DNA of 64,000 nt, taken from positions 62,001-126,000 of the forward strand of contig NZ_JAQGLB010000016.1 in the NCBI RefSeq assembly GCF_027853965.1, written 5' to 3'. Positions 52,445 to 60,467 of the stretch are shown here, in pieces (the stretch's first letter is position 1; every line of letters starts with the position of its first letter). The translations under genes and the position numbers were made by a program. Below the pieces are notes generated by a model that saw only the letters and a list, made by a program, of their open reading frames with translations, was not told where the DNA came from and made no database searches. The stretch comes from Saccharopolyspora indica (GTDB lineage: Bacteria > Actinomycetota > Actinomycetes > Mycobacteriales > Pseudonocardiaceae).

Positions 52445-53376
52445 CGCTGCACCTCCACGTTCGCGAACTGCAGCGCGGCGGCCTCGCCGCGCCCGGACTC
52501 GTGCGCCTGCACCAGCGCCATGTAGGTGTCCTCCAGCGTCGCCCGGCGCACTTCGAGGTCGGCGACGGCCTCGCCGTGCTGCGCGAACAGCTCCCGGACG
52601 AAACCGGTCGCGTCCGCCGCGGAGTGCACGTACCTGGTGCCGTCGACGGACCACTTGATCTCGGAATCGGCGGCGACCTGGCGGGAGAGCTGGTCGGCGG
52701 AACCGTCGGCGACGATGCGCCCGCCCGCCAGGACCAGGATGCGGTCGGCCAGCTTCTCGGCCTCGTCCAGGTCGTGCGTGGTGAGCAGGATGGTGGTGTT
52801 GTCGTCGGCGAGCTGGTGCACCAGGTCGTGGAACTCGCGGCGGGCCTGCGGGTCGAAGCCGACCGTCGGTTCGTCCAGGAACAGCAGCTCCGGGCGGCCG
52901 ACGATGCCGATCGCCACGTCCAGCCGGCGTCGCTGGCCGCCGGAGAGCTGCCGGATCCGCTTGCCCGCGTGCTCGGTCAGGCCGACGGCCTGGATCAGCT
53001 CGTCGGTGTTCCACGGCTCGGCGTAGGGCGTGTAGTAGCCGCGCAGGTGCGACAGCAGCTCGTGCACCCGCCACTTGCCGTGGTCGCGCCAGGACTGCAG
53101 CACGATGCCGAGCCGCGCCCGCCAGCGCTCGTCGCCGTGCGCCGGGTCGGCGTCGAGGACCCGGACGTCGCCGCCCGAGCGCATCCGGAAGCCCTCCAGG
53201 ATCTCGATCGTGGTGCTCTTGCCCGCCCCGTTGGGCCCCAGCAGCGCCACCACCTCACCGCGGCGGGCGGTGAAGTCGACGCCTTTGAGCACGTCGGTCG
53301 TGCCGTAGGTCATCCGCAGGTCTTTGACGTCGAGCGCGGTCCCGGCCAACGCCGCAGGTTCGTTGGTCGCTGTCAT
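52441..53376 (-). CDS. ABC exporter ATP-binding protein
   Basis: 311-residue ATPase of the DrrA/CcmA-like class. Walker A is GPNGAGKST near residue 46, the Q-loop is IVLQSWRDHGKW, the signature LSGGQRRRLDVA and Walker B LLFLDEPTVGFDP. A C-terminal 80-residue domain follows. It pairs with the overlapping permease gene. The ATG at 53376 directly abuts GGGGAG, an unusually short spacing. An upstream in-frame ATG at 53424 would add 16 residues but lies within the palindromic operator candidate, so the shorter form is preferred with some doubt. Confidence 0.92.
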   Translation of the reverse strand: MTATNEPAALAGTALDVKDLRMTYGTTDVLKGVDFTARRGEVVALLGPNGAGKSTTIEILEGFRMRSGGDVRVLDADPAHGDERWRARLGIVLQSWRDHGKWRVHELLSHLRGYYTPYAEPWNTDELIQAVGLTEHAGKRIRQLSGGQRRRLDVAIGIVGRPELLFLDEPTVGFDPQARREFHDLVHQLADDNTTILLTTHDLDEAEKLADRILVLAGGRIVADGSADQLSRQVAADSEIKWSVDGTRYVHSAADATGFVRELFAQHGEAVADLEVRRATLEDTYMALVQAHESGRGEAAALQFANVEVQR

Positions 53377-53411
53377 CTCCCCAGTACTTTCTGTATTGAG
53401 AATTCGTCTTG

Positions 53412-53431
53412 ATGTAGTACACATACTACAT
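53412..53431. promoter_or_regulatory. Operator candidate of the ABC exporter operon
   Basis: Perfect 8-bp arms ATGTAGTA and TACTACAT around CACA, 36 bp upstream of the ATPase start. The surrounding 50 bp are markedly AT-rich, as expected for a promoter. The form resembles GntR/YtrA-type or XRE sites; the XRE gene ending this operon is the nearest candidate regulator. Confidence 0.7.
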
Positions 53432-53563
53432 TCAGCGGACTGGGCTGATCGTGTGTGGCGCGGATCTCAGCGCGGTATAGATCGACTTCAGCGGCGTCGG
53501 CCGGAGGTCGGGGGTCCGACAGGTCTTGCCATCGGGGGGCCGGTCGATAGCCTTGGCCGTGCT

Positions 53564-53756
53564 GGTGGTTCGCCTGCTCCCGGAGGTTCCGGAGGCGGGC
53601 GAGGCAAGAGGGAACCCGGTGCGAATCCGGGACTGCCCCGCAGCGGTGAGCGGGAACGACCGCCGTCATCGAGCACTGGGCCGGGAGGTCTGGGAAGCGA
53701 CGGCCAGTAGGAGCCTCCGAGCCGGAGAACGCCCGCGAGTCCGAAGACCTGCCACC
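53564..53756 (+). promoter_or_regulatory. Cobalamin (B12) riboswitch controlling metE
   Basis: The leader contains the adenosylcobalamin aptamer blocks in order: GAGGGAACCCGGTGCGAATC near 53609, the core CTGCCCCGCAGCGGTGAG near 53632, GCACTGGGCC near 53672, CAGTAGGAGCC near 53705 and the closing GTCCGAAGACCTGCC near 53739. Boundaries are approximate. Binding of B12 should shut off expression of the B12-independent methionine synthase just downstream, as known for other actinobacteria. The 53377-53891 gap holds this element, the exporter operator and the metE leader. Confidence 0.95.
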
Positions 53757-53891
53757 GGTGCGCTCGCCGACCCGGCGCGCGCGGTCCGAGGTCTCGCGGG
53801 AGGACCTGACCGACGAGCGGCCGCTGCCTGCCCGCTGGTCCGCACCCGCCCGACCTCGGCACACCTGATGTCGAGCTCGCGAGGTGAGGAC

Positions 53892-56177
53892 TTGACCGGC
53901 AAGATCGGATCGACCGTACTCGGATATCCCCGGATCGGCCCGAGGCGAGAGCTGAAGCGGGCGCTGGAGAGCTACTGGGCGGGCCGCTCCAGCGAGGCGG
54001 AACTGCGGGAGACCGCCCGGGAACTGCGCGCAGGCACCTGGCGCGAGCTGCGCGAGGCGGGCCTGGACTCGGTGCCCGGCAACACCTTCTCCTACTACGA
54101 CCAGGTGCTCGACACCGCCGTCACCTTCGGCGCGGTACCGCCGCGCTACGCGGCGCTGGGCCTCGGGCCGCTGGACACCTACTTCGCGCTGGCGCGCGGC
54201 GTGGAAGCGGTGCCGCCGCTGGAGATGACGAAGTGGTTCGACACCAACTACCACTACCTGGTGCCGGAGATCGGCCCGGACACCGAGTTCTCGCTGGCCG
54301 ACCGCACGCCGGTCGAGCAGTACCGCGAGGCGCTGGAAGCCGGGGTGACCACGCGCCCGGTGCTGGTCGGACCGCTGACGTTCCTGCTGCTGGCCAAATC
54401 AGCGGAAGGCGCGCCGGAAACCTTCCAGCCGCTGGACAAGCTGCCCGAACTCCTGGCGGCGTACGCGGAACTGCTGCGCGAGCTGCACCGCGCCGGGGTC
54501 GAGTGGGTGCAGCTCGACGAGCCGGCGTTCGCCGCCGACCGCACGCCGGAGCAGCTGGCCGCGCTCGGCGACGCCTACCGGCAGCTGGGCGGGCTGGCCG
54601 CGCGGCCGAAGCTGCTGGTGGCGGGCTACTTCGGTGACTTCGGCGAGGCGGTGCGGGTGGTGGCGGGCACGCCGGTGGAAGCGCTCGGCGTCGACCTGGT
54701 GACCGAGCCGTCCACTGTGGATTCGCTGTCCGGCGTGCCGGGGCTGCGGGACAAGGCGCTGGTCGCCGGGCTCGTCGACGGGCGCAACATCTGGCGCACC
54801 GATCTCGACCGCGCGCTCACCGCGGCGGCCACCCTGCTCGGCCTGGCCGGCGAGGTCTCGGTGGGCACCTCGTGCTCGCTGCTGCACGTGCCCTACGACG
54901 TCGAGGCCGAGGACATCGACCCGCAGGTGAAGTCCTGGCTGGCCTTCGCCGCGCAGAAGGTCCGCGAGGTCGTCGTGCTCGGGCGGGCGCTGAAGGACGG
55001 CCGCGAGGCCGTGGCCGACGAGCTCGCCGCCGCGCGCGCAGCCATCGACGACCGGGCCGGTGCGACCCGCGTGCGCAACAACCGCGTCCGCGCGCGCCTG
55101 GAATCGCTGAAACCCGAGCACTCGCAGCGCGGCGACTACGCGAAACGCCGTGAAGCGCAGCGGAAATCGCTGCAGCTGCCGCCGCTGCCCACCACGACGA
55201 TCGGCTCCTTCCCGCAGACCACCGACGTCCGCAAAGCGCGTGCGGCGTTCACGGCCGGGCGCATCGACCGCGCCACCTACCAGCAGCGGATGCGCGACGA
55301 GATCAAGCGCGTGATCGAGCTGCAGGAGCAGATCGGCCTCGACGTGCTGGTGCACGGCGAGCCGGAGCGCAACGACATGGTGCAGTACTTCTCCGAACAC
55401 CTGGACGGCTTCATCAGCACCGCGAACGGCTGGGTGCAGTCCTACGGCTCCCGGTGCGTGCGGCCGCCGATCCTCTACGGCGACGTGTTCCGCCCGGAGC
55501 CGATGACGGTGGAGTGGGCGACCTACGCGCAGAAGCTCACGGCGAAACCGGTCAAGGGCATGCTCACCGGTCCGGTCACCATCCTGGCCTGGTCGTTCGT
55601 CCGCGACGACCAGCCGCTGGGCGAGACCGCGGCGCAGGTCGCGATGGCCATCCGCGACGAGGTCCAGGACCTGGAAGCGGCCGGGATCCGGGTGATCCAG
55701 GTGGACGAGCCCGCGCTGCGCGAACTGCTGCCGCTGCGCGCGGCCCAGCACGGGGCGTACCTGGCGTGGGCGGTGTCGGCGTTCCGGCTGGCCACCTCCG
55801 GCGTCGCCGACTCCACCCAGGTGCACACGCACCTGTGCTACTCGGAGTTCGGCGACGTGATCGACGCGATCGTCGCGCTCGACGCCGACGTCACCAGCAT
55901 CGAAGCCGCCCGGTCGCGGATGGAGGTGCTGGACGACCTCAACGCGGTCGGCTTCGGCCGCGGCGTGGGGCCGGGCGTGTACGACATCCACTCGCCGCGC
56001 GTGCCGGACGCGGCCGAGGTGACCGACCTGCTGCGGGCGGCGCTGCGCTCGGTGCCCGCGGAGCGGATCTGGGTCAACCCGGACTGCGGCCTGAAGACCC
56101 GCGGCTACGCGGAGGTCGAACCGGCACTGAAGAACCTGGTCAGCGCAGCGGAAGCGGTCCGCCGCGAGCTGCCCTGA
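53892..56177 (+). CDS. metE: Cobalamin-independent methionine synthase MetE
   Basis: Transfers the methyl group of 5-methyltetrahydrofolate (triglutamate) to homocysteine, forming methionine. The 761-residue protein has the duplicated barrel plan. The start STVLGYPRIGPRRELKRALE belongs to the N-terminal barrel. The catalytic half has TTTIGSFPQT near residue 435 and the zinc ligands in VHTHLCYSEF and in NPDCGLKTRG near the end. The TTG at 53892 follows GAGGTGAGGA; an ATG 24 bp upstream (53868) is possible but has no site. It is under the B12 riboswitch and followed by a strong terminator. Confidence 0.96.
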   Translation: MTGKIGSTVLGYPRIGPRRELKRALESYWAGRSSEAELRETARELRAGTWRELREAGLDSVPGNTFSYYDQVLDTAVTFGAVPPRYAALGLGPLDTYFALARGVEAVPPLEMTKWFDTNYHYLVPEIGPDTEFSLADRTPVEQYREALEAGVTTRPVLVGPLTFLLLAKSAEGAPETFQPLDKLPELLAAYAELLRELHRAGVEWVQLDEPAFAADRTPEQLAALGDAYRQLGGLAARPKLLVAGYFGDFGEAVRVVAGTPVEALGVDLVTEPSTVDSLSGVPGLRDKALVAGLVDGRNIWRTDLDRALTAAATLLGLAGEVSVGTSCSLLHVPYDVEAEDIDPQVKSWLAFAAQKVREVVVLGRALKDGREAVADELAAARAAIDDRAGATRVRNNRVRARLESLKPEHSQRGDYAKRREAQRKSLQLPPLPTTTIGSFPQTTDVRKARAAFTAGRIDRATYQQRMRDEIKRVIELQEQIGLDVLVHGEPERNDMVQYFSEHLDGFISTANGWVQSYGSRCVRPPILYGDVFRPEPMTVEWATYAQKLTAKPVKGMLTGPVTILAWSFVRDDQPLGETAAQVAMAIRDEVQDLEAAGIRVIQVDEPALRELLPLRAAQHGAYLAWAVSAFRLATSGVADSTQVHTHLCYSEFGDVIDAIVALDADVTSIEAARSRMEVLDDLNAVGFGRGVGPGVYDIHSPRVPDAAEVTDLLRAALRSVPAERIWVNPDCGLKTRGYAEVEPALKNLVSAAEAVRRELP

Positions 56178-56185
56178 CCACCAGG

Positions 56186-56232
56186 GTTGCGGGCGGTGCC
56201 GGTTCCCCACCACTCACAGCACCGCCCGCAAC
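56186..56232 (+). terminator. metE terminator
   Basis: 14-bp perfect stem GTTGCGGGCGGTGC/GCACCGCCCGCAAC (56186-56199, 56219-56232) with a 19-nt loop, 8 bp after the stop. Confidence 0.8.
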
Positions 56233-56304
56233 ACCCTCGCCGTGATCCAGTTCACCCGGGAAAGGTGACGCGGGGTTGTCGCGAGCGATTGCGACAGTCG
56301 GCGC

Positions 56305-57201
56305 ATGACGATCACTGATGCGGACTGCCTCGCCGAGACCGCGGCGTTCAACGAGCAGTTCGAGGCCGCTCGCGGTGAGCGGCCGGGTTCGCTGGAACTC
56401 CTGCGGCGCAACCGGCTCGGTGGCGACGCGCCGCCGGTGCGCCTGCCGCACGGGCGGGACCGCGTCGTCGCCGGTGTTCCGGTCCGGGTCTTCGTGCCGG
56501 ACCACGTCGACGGCGTCTACCTGCACATCCACGGCGGAGGCTGGGTGCTGGGCGCTGCGGACGGGCAGGACGAGAAGCTGTGGCGGCTGGCCGTCGAGGC
56601 GCGGTTGGCCGTGGTGAGCGTGGAATACCGCTTGGCGCCGGAGAACCCGTTCCCGGCCGGGCCCGACGACTGCGAAGCCGTCGCCCGGTGGCTGGTGGAC
56701 CACGCCGCCACCGAGTTCGGCACCCGGCGGCTGCTGATCGGCGGCGAATCGGCCGGAGCCCACCTGAGCGTCCTGACGCTGCTGCGCCTCCGCGACCGGC
56801 ACGGGATCACCGGCGCGTTCCGGGCGGCTCAGCTGACCTTCGGTCCGTACGACCTGTCGATGACGCCGAGCCAGCGCTCCTTCGGTGCCCGGCAGCTGCT
56901 GAGCAACACGGAATCGTTGCGCCGCAGCTACGAGCGCTTCACGCCGGGACTGGGCGCGGAAGACCGCCGCGACCCGGAGATCTCCCCGCTGTTCGCCGAC
57001 CTGACCGGACTGCCGCCCGCCCGGATCGTCGTCGGCACGGAGGATCCGCTGCTGGACGACTCGCTGTTCCTGGCGGCTCGGTGGCAGGCGCCCGTGCAGC
57101 TCGGCGTCGTCGCAGGCGCGATGCACGGCTTCACCCTGTTCCCGCTGACCATCACCGAGCGGGAGCGGCAGCGCGAGCGGGACTTCCTGGCCGGCGCGTG
57201 A
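56305..57201 (+). CDS. Alpha/beta hydrolase of the hormone-sensitive-lipase family
   Basis: 298-residue esterase/lipase-like protein, probably cytoplasmic. The oxyanion motif HGGGW is near residue 76, followed by YRLAPENPFPAGPDD, the nucleophile elbow GESAGA near 150, the acid in VGTEDPLLDD and the histidine in GAMHGFTLFP. All catalytic residues are present. ATG 56305 has only a weak ribosome-binding site. A WYL-domain regulator gene begins 16 bp after its stop, so the two are probably co-transcribed and the regulator may sense a substrate of the hydrolase. Confidence 0.9.
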   Translation: MTITDADCLAETAAFNEQFEAARGERPGSLELLRRNRLGGDAPPVRLPHGRDRVVAGVPVRVFVPDHVDGVYLHIHGGGWVLGAADGQDEKLWRLAVEARLAVVSVEYRLAPENPFPAGPDDCEAVARWLVDHAATEFGTRRLLIGGESAGAHLSVLTLLRLRDRHGITGAFRAAQLTFGPYDLSMTPSQRSFGARQLLSNTESLRRSYERFTPGLGAEDRRDPEISPLFADLTGLPPARIVVGTEDPLLDDSLFLAARWQAPVQLGVVAGAMHGFTLFPLTITERERQRERDFLAGA

Positions 57202-57217
57202 CGGTAGCGTCGAGCTC

Positions 57218-57931
57218 GTGAACCGGACTGCGCGGCTCTACGCGCTGGTGGAGGAGTTGCGCGCGGCGGCGCCGCGGCCGCTGACCGTCGCGGTGCTCGC
57301 AGCGCGGTTCGAGGTCAGCACCCGCACTGTGCAGCGCGATCTCCAGGCGTTGCTGGAGACCGGTGTCCCGGTGCGCACCACGTCCGGTCGGGGCGGGGGC
57401 TGGTCGATCGACCCGGCGATGACGCTTCCGCCGATCCGCTTCACCGCCGGTGAGGCCTCGGCGCTGGTCGCCGCGCTCGCGGTGGCCGATGCGCCCTACG
57501 CCGACGCGGCCCGCACGGCCGCCCAGAAGATCGCGGCCTCGATGACCGGGCCCGCGGCGGTCGCGGCGCAGGGCCTCGCCGAGCGGATCGTCGCGCTGCC
57601 GGACCGAACCGGGGGATCGGTCCGGGCCGCCGTGGAGCACGCCCTCGCCAGCGGCACGGTGCTGCTGCTGTCCTACGTCGACGAGGCGGGGCGGGCGAGC
57701 GACCGCGCGGTGGAACCGGCAGGGCTGCTCACCGCGGGCGGCAGCTGGTACCTCATCGCCTGGTGCCGCGAACGACGAGCCGGCCGAGGCTTCCGGCTGG
57801 ACCGGATCGCGGCAGCGACCCCGACCGACGAGCAGTCCCCACCCCACGCCCTGGCCGACCTGCTGCACGGCTCGGCCGCCGCAGGCGCGGCGCGACCCAC
57901 CGCACTCGCCCCCTTGGCGGCTCCGTCGTGA
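57218..57931 (+). CDS. YafY-type HTH/WYL-domain regulator
   Basis: 237-residue transcription factor. The N-terminal winged HTH is NRTARLYALVEELRAAAPRP, then LTVAVLAARFEVSTRTVQRD. A WYL-like domain with LLLSYVDEAGRASDRAVEPA and GSWYLIAWCRERRAGRGFRL follows; the WYL triad reads WYL near residue 177. WYL domains bind nucleotides or nucleic acids and control stress, defence or catabolic genes. Here the neighbour is an HSL-type hydrolase, which suggests local control. GTG 57218 is the start. Confidence 0.9.
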   Translation: MNRTARLYALVEELRAAAPRPLTVAVLAARFEVSTRTVQRDLQALLETGVPVRTTSGRGGGWSIDPAMTLPPIRFTAGEASALVAALAVADAPYADAARTAAQKIAASMTGPAAVAAQGLAERIVALPDRTGGSVRAAVEHALASGTVLLLSYVDEAGRASDRAVEPAGLLTAGGSWYLIAWCRERRAGRGFRLDRIAAATPTDEQSPPHALADLLHGSAAAGAARPTALAPLAAPS

Positions 57932-57938
57932 GAGGGGC

Positions 57939-58000
57939 GGTCAATTTCGTACGAAATTGACCATCACCCGGGTGAACGTCAATTTCGTACGAAATTGACG
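57939..58000 (-). repeat. 62-bp double-palindrome repeat, copy 3 (inverted)
   Basis: The same unit as at 3879 and 12500 but in the opposite orientation: GG-flanked palindrome first (57939-57962), TCACCCGGGTGA (57964-57975), CG-flanked palindrome last (57977-58000). Here both palindromes have the centre TA and are perfect. It begins 8 bp after the stop of the WYL regulator. Confidence 0.95.
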
Positions 58001-58132
58001 CGGCGCGACGGTTCGGCGCGAAATCGGCGTGGTGCGAAGGGGAATCCGGACCGCTCCTCGGTTCGGGCGATTGCTTCGGCAAGGACTTCGTTGATCGTTC
58101 GGGGAGGTTGAGCTGGGGAGACGTGTTTGCAG

Positions 58133-58160
58133 TTGACTTCCGGCTCAGGCAGGCAAGACT
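58133..58160 (+). promoter_or_regulatory. Promoter of the SepF-like gene
   Basis: TTGACT (58133-58138) and AAGACT (58155-58160) are separated by 16 nt. The GTG start lies 6 nt after the -10-like box, so the mRNA is probably leaderless. Confidence 0.55.
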
Positions 58161-58166
58161 GGTGGT

Positions 58167-58397
58167 GTGGTCAAGACGCTGCACCCGCAGAACTACGCCG
58201 ACGTCTACCACGTCGGCGACTACTTCCGGCAGGGCAACTCCGTGCTGATGGACCTGTCGGCCCTGCCGAACGCCGAGGCGAGACAGCTGGTCGACTTCGC
58301 GGCGGGCATGGTCGTGGCGCGGGAGGGCAGCATGGAGCGCGTCGCGTCGAAGGTCTTCCTCCTGACGCACCCGAAGGAGGAGTCAAAGCCCCGGTGA
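58167..58397 (+). CDS. Short SepF-domain protein
   Basis: 76-residue protein that is almost only the SepF core: LHPQNYADVYHVGDYFRQGN, then SVLMDLSALPNAEARQLVDF and GSMERVASKVFLL. SepF links FtsZ to the membrane. Full-length SepF adds an N-terminal amphipathic helix and a linker, both missing here, and normally sits in the dcw cluster. This is therefore a stand-alone paralogue like the small extra SepF genes of streptomycetes. It could modulate the main SepF or act in sporulation septation. The 3' end overlaps the convergent TetR gene by 15 bp. Confidence 0.88.
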   Translation: MVKTLHPQNYADVYHVGDYFRQGNSVLMDLSALPNAEARQLVDFAAGMVVAREGSMERVASKVFLLTHPKEESKPR

Positions 58398-58973
58398 GAT
58401 CGCCTGCCGGGCGGCGCCGACCAGCGCTTCGGCGGTGGTGCGGTCCAGTTCTCCGGTCAGCAGCCAGCGGTAGACCAGCGGTCCGAAGACCAGGTCGCGG
58501 ATCGTTCCCGCGGTGAGGTCGTCCCGCAGGCCGCCCTGCTGCTGCCCGCGTTCCACCAGCTCGGTGATCGCGATGTCCCTGGGCTGCAGGTACTGCTCGT
58601 GCAGCAGCGCGGCCAGCTTCGCGCTGCGCCCGCCCTCGGCGTGCACGCCGAGCACGACGCGTCCGAGCGGCGCGGCGGCCAGCTGCGTCACGAAGTCGAT
58701 CGCCATCGCGCACAGGTCGTCCACGGCGTTGCCGGTGTTCGGGGCTTCCAGCGGTCGCACCGCGTCGACGAGGGTGCCGACCACGAGGTCTTCCTTCGCG
58801 GGCCAGCGCCGGTACACCGTCGGGCGACCGACTCCGGCGCGGGTCGCCACCGCTTCGATCGTCAGCTCCGCGTAGCCGCGCTCGGCCAGCAGCTCGGCCG
58901 CGGCGGTCAGGATCGCGCGGTCGGTTTCCGCACGTCGCGGCCTTCCTCTGCTCGGCCTTCCCGGATCGCTCAC
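58383..58973 (-). CDS. TetR-family regulator divergent from HXXEE gene
   Basis: 196-residue repressor: basic N terminus SRGRPRRAETDRA, HTH LTIEAVATRAGVGRPTVYRR, then WPAKEDLVVGTLV, and a TetR C-terminal domain of the AcrR type. The GTG at 58973 is 50 bp from the divergent HXXEE gene, with a palindrome between, so it probably represses that gene and itself. Confidence 0.9.
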   Translation of the reverse strand: MSDPGRPSRGRPRRAETDRAILTAAAELLAERGYAELTIEAVATRAGVGRPTVYRRWPAKEDLVVGTLVDAVRPLEAPNTGNAVDDLCAMAIDFVTQLAAAPLGRVVLGVHAEGGRSAKLAALLHEQYLQPRDIAITELVERGQQQGGLRDDLTAGTIRDLVFGPLVYRWLLTGELDRTTAEALVGAARQAISPGL

Positions 58974-58989
58974 CGGCCCAGTATATTTA

Positions 58990-59006
58990 CGTTACGACTT
59001 GTAACG
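58990..59006. promoter_or_regulatory. TetR operator candidate
   Basis: CGTTAC and GTAACG arms around GACTT, in an AT-rich 50-bp gap between the divergent TetR and HXXEE genes. Confidence 0.7.
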
Positions 59007-59023
59007 ATAATGAGGAGTGCGCG

Positions 59024-59521
59024 ATGGCAGTGCGCAGATCGGTGACCCTCGGCCTGTTCCTGGCCTGGCTGGCCAACGACGCCGAGGAGTGGTTCACCAT
59101 GGCCCCCTGGACGCAGGCCAACCCCGACCGCACGCCGCCCTGGATGCGGGAGCCGATGTCGCAGGAGCACGCCAGGACGGCGATCTCGCTGATGGGCCTG
59201 GTCGTGCTCGCCGCATCGCTCCGAGGCGCGCAGACCGGCGGCAGGTCCCCGTTCTTCCAGAGCGCCCTGTTCGGCTTCGGCGTGCACGGCGCCGGCCACC
59301 TCGTGGCCACCGCGCTGCACGGCGGGTACACGCCCGGCGTGGCCACCGCGCCCACCGTGGTCATCCCGTACTCGCTGTGGGCCTGGCGCGAGCTCGGCCG
59401 GGCCGGCGTCCGGCGGGACGACTCCCGTTCCTGGCTGAGCGGCGTGCTGATGATCCCGGTATCGCTCGCGGCGGTGCACGGGGCCGCGCGGCTGATCACC
59501 CGGTGGCGGAAAACGGGTTGA
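59024..59521 (+). CDS. HXXEE-domain membrane protein
   Basis: 165-residue predicted membrane protein with about four hydrophobic segments. The family takes its name from a His-x-x-Glu-Glu motif; here the corresponding stretch reads NDAEEW near residue 18, so histidine is replaced by asparagine, while a second conserved HGAGHL motif near residue 88 is present. Conserved acidic and histidine residues inside the membrane suggest metal or enzymatic chemistry, but no function is established. ATG 59024 follows TGAGGAG. Repression by the divergent TetR is likely. Confidence 0.75.
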   Translation: MAVRRSVTLGLFLAWLANDAEEWFTMAPWTQANPDRTPPWMREPMSQEHARTAISLMGLVVLAASLRGAQTGGRSPFFQSALFGFGVHGAGHLVATALHGGYTPGVATAPTVVIPYSLWAWRELGRAGVRRDDSRSWLSGVLMIPVSLAAVHGAARLITRWRKTG

Positions 59522-59576
59522 TCGGCTCGGCCCGCGGAGTAGAGTTCCCGGTCGCACTTCCGGACGAGGGGATTCC

Positions 59577-60422
59577 GTGGCAACTCCGGTCGATCCATCC
59601 AATGTGGACCAACTGCGCGCGTGGGACGGGAACCAGGGCGAGTTCTGGGCGTCCCGCGCCGACCGCTTCGACGAGGGCGTCGCCGCCTACCAGGACGCGC
59701 TCCTCGACGCCGCGCGGATCGACCGCGGCTCGAAGGTGCTGGACATCGGCTGCGGCAGCGGGCGGACGAGCAGGGACGCGGCCCGGCGCGCGGTCGGCGG
59801 TTCGGTGCTGGGCGTGGACCTGTCGTCGAGCATGATCGAGCTGGCTCGCGGGCTGGCCGCGCGCGAAGAGCTGCCCAACGCGGCGTTCGAGCAAGTCGAC
59901 GCGCAGGTGCACGACTTCCCGGAGGCGCACTTCGACGTGGCGATCAGCCGGCACGGGGTGATGTTCTTCGGCGACCCGGTCGCGGCGTTCGGCAACATCG
60001 CACGAGCGGTGCGCCCCGGCGGTCGCCTCGCCCTGCTGACCTGGCAGCCGGCGGAGCGCATCGAGTGGATGACCGCGTTCCGCGCGCTGCTGGCCGCCGG
60101 CCGCGACCTGCCGGAGCCGCCGTCGACCGGCCCGGGCCCGCTCTCGCTGAGCGACCCCGACGTGATCCGGGAACTGCTGTCGGCCACCGGCTTCGACGAC
60201 GTGCGGCTGCACGACCTCGCCGAACCGATGTACTTCGGCCGCGACGTGGACGACGCGTGCGACTTCATCACCGAGCAGCACGCCCGGCTGCTCGCCGACC
60301 TCGACGAGGACGAGAAGTCCCGCGCCATCGCCGACCTGCGCGCGGATCTGGCCGAGCACCGGACCGAGCGCGGCGTGCGCTACGACTCTGCGGCCTGGCT
60401 GATCGAAGCCCGCCGCGGCTGA
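59577..60422 (+). CDS. Class I SAM-dependent methyltransferase
   Basis: 281-residue cytoplasmic methyltransferase. Motif I VLDIGCGSGRTSRDAA near residue 50 binds S-adenosylmethionine; VLGVDLSSSMIELARGL is motif II, ISRHGVMFFGDP the motif around the acidic pocket, and RPGGRLALLTW motif III. The sequence resembles UbiE/small-molecule methyltransferases. The acceptor cannot be told. GTG 59577 follows GAGGGGATT. A bidirectional hairpin separates it from the convergent S10 peptidase gene. Confidence 0.92.
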   Translation: MATPVDPSNVDQLRAWDGNQGEFWASRADRFDEGVAAYQDALLDAARIDRGSKVLDIGCGSGRTSRDAARRAVGGSVLGVDLSSSMIELARGLAAREELPNAAFEQVDAQVHDFPEAHFDVAISRHGVMFFGDPVAAFGNIARAVRPGGRLALLTWQPAERIEWMTAFRALLAAGRDLPEPPSTGPGPLSLSDPDVIRELLSATGFDDVRLHDLAEPMYFGRDVDDACDFITEQHARLLADLDEDEKSRAIADLRADLAEHRTERGVRYDSAAWLIEARRG

Positions 60423-60427
60423 CCCGG

Positions 60428-60457
60428 CCGAGGCCCCGCGCGGGAGCGGGGCCTCGG
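60428..60457. terminator. Bidirectional terminator
   Basis: 12-bp perfect stem CCGAGGCCCCGC/GCGGGGCCTCGG with a 6-nt loop, between the convergent methyltransferase and S10 peptidase genes. Confidence 0.8.
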
Positions 60458-60467
60458 CGGTGGTCCA

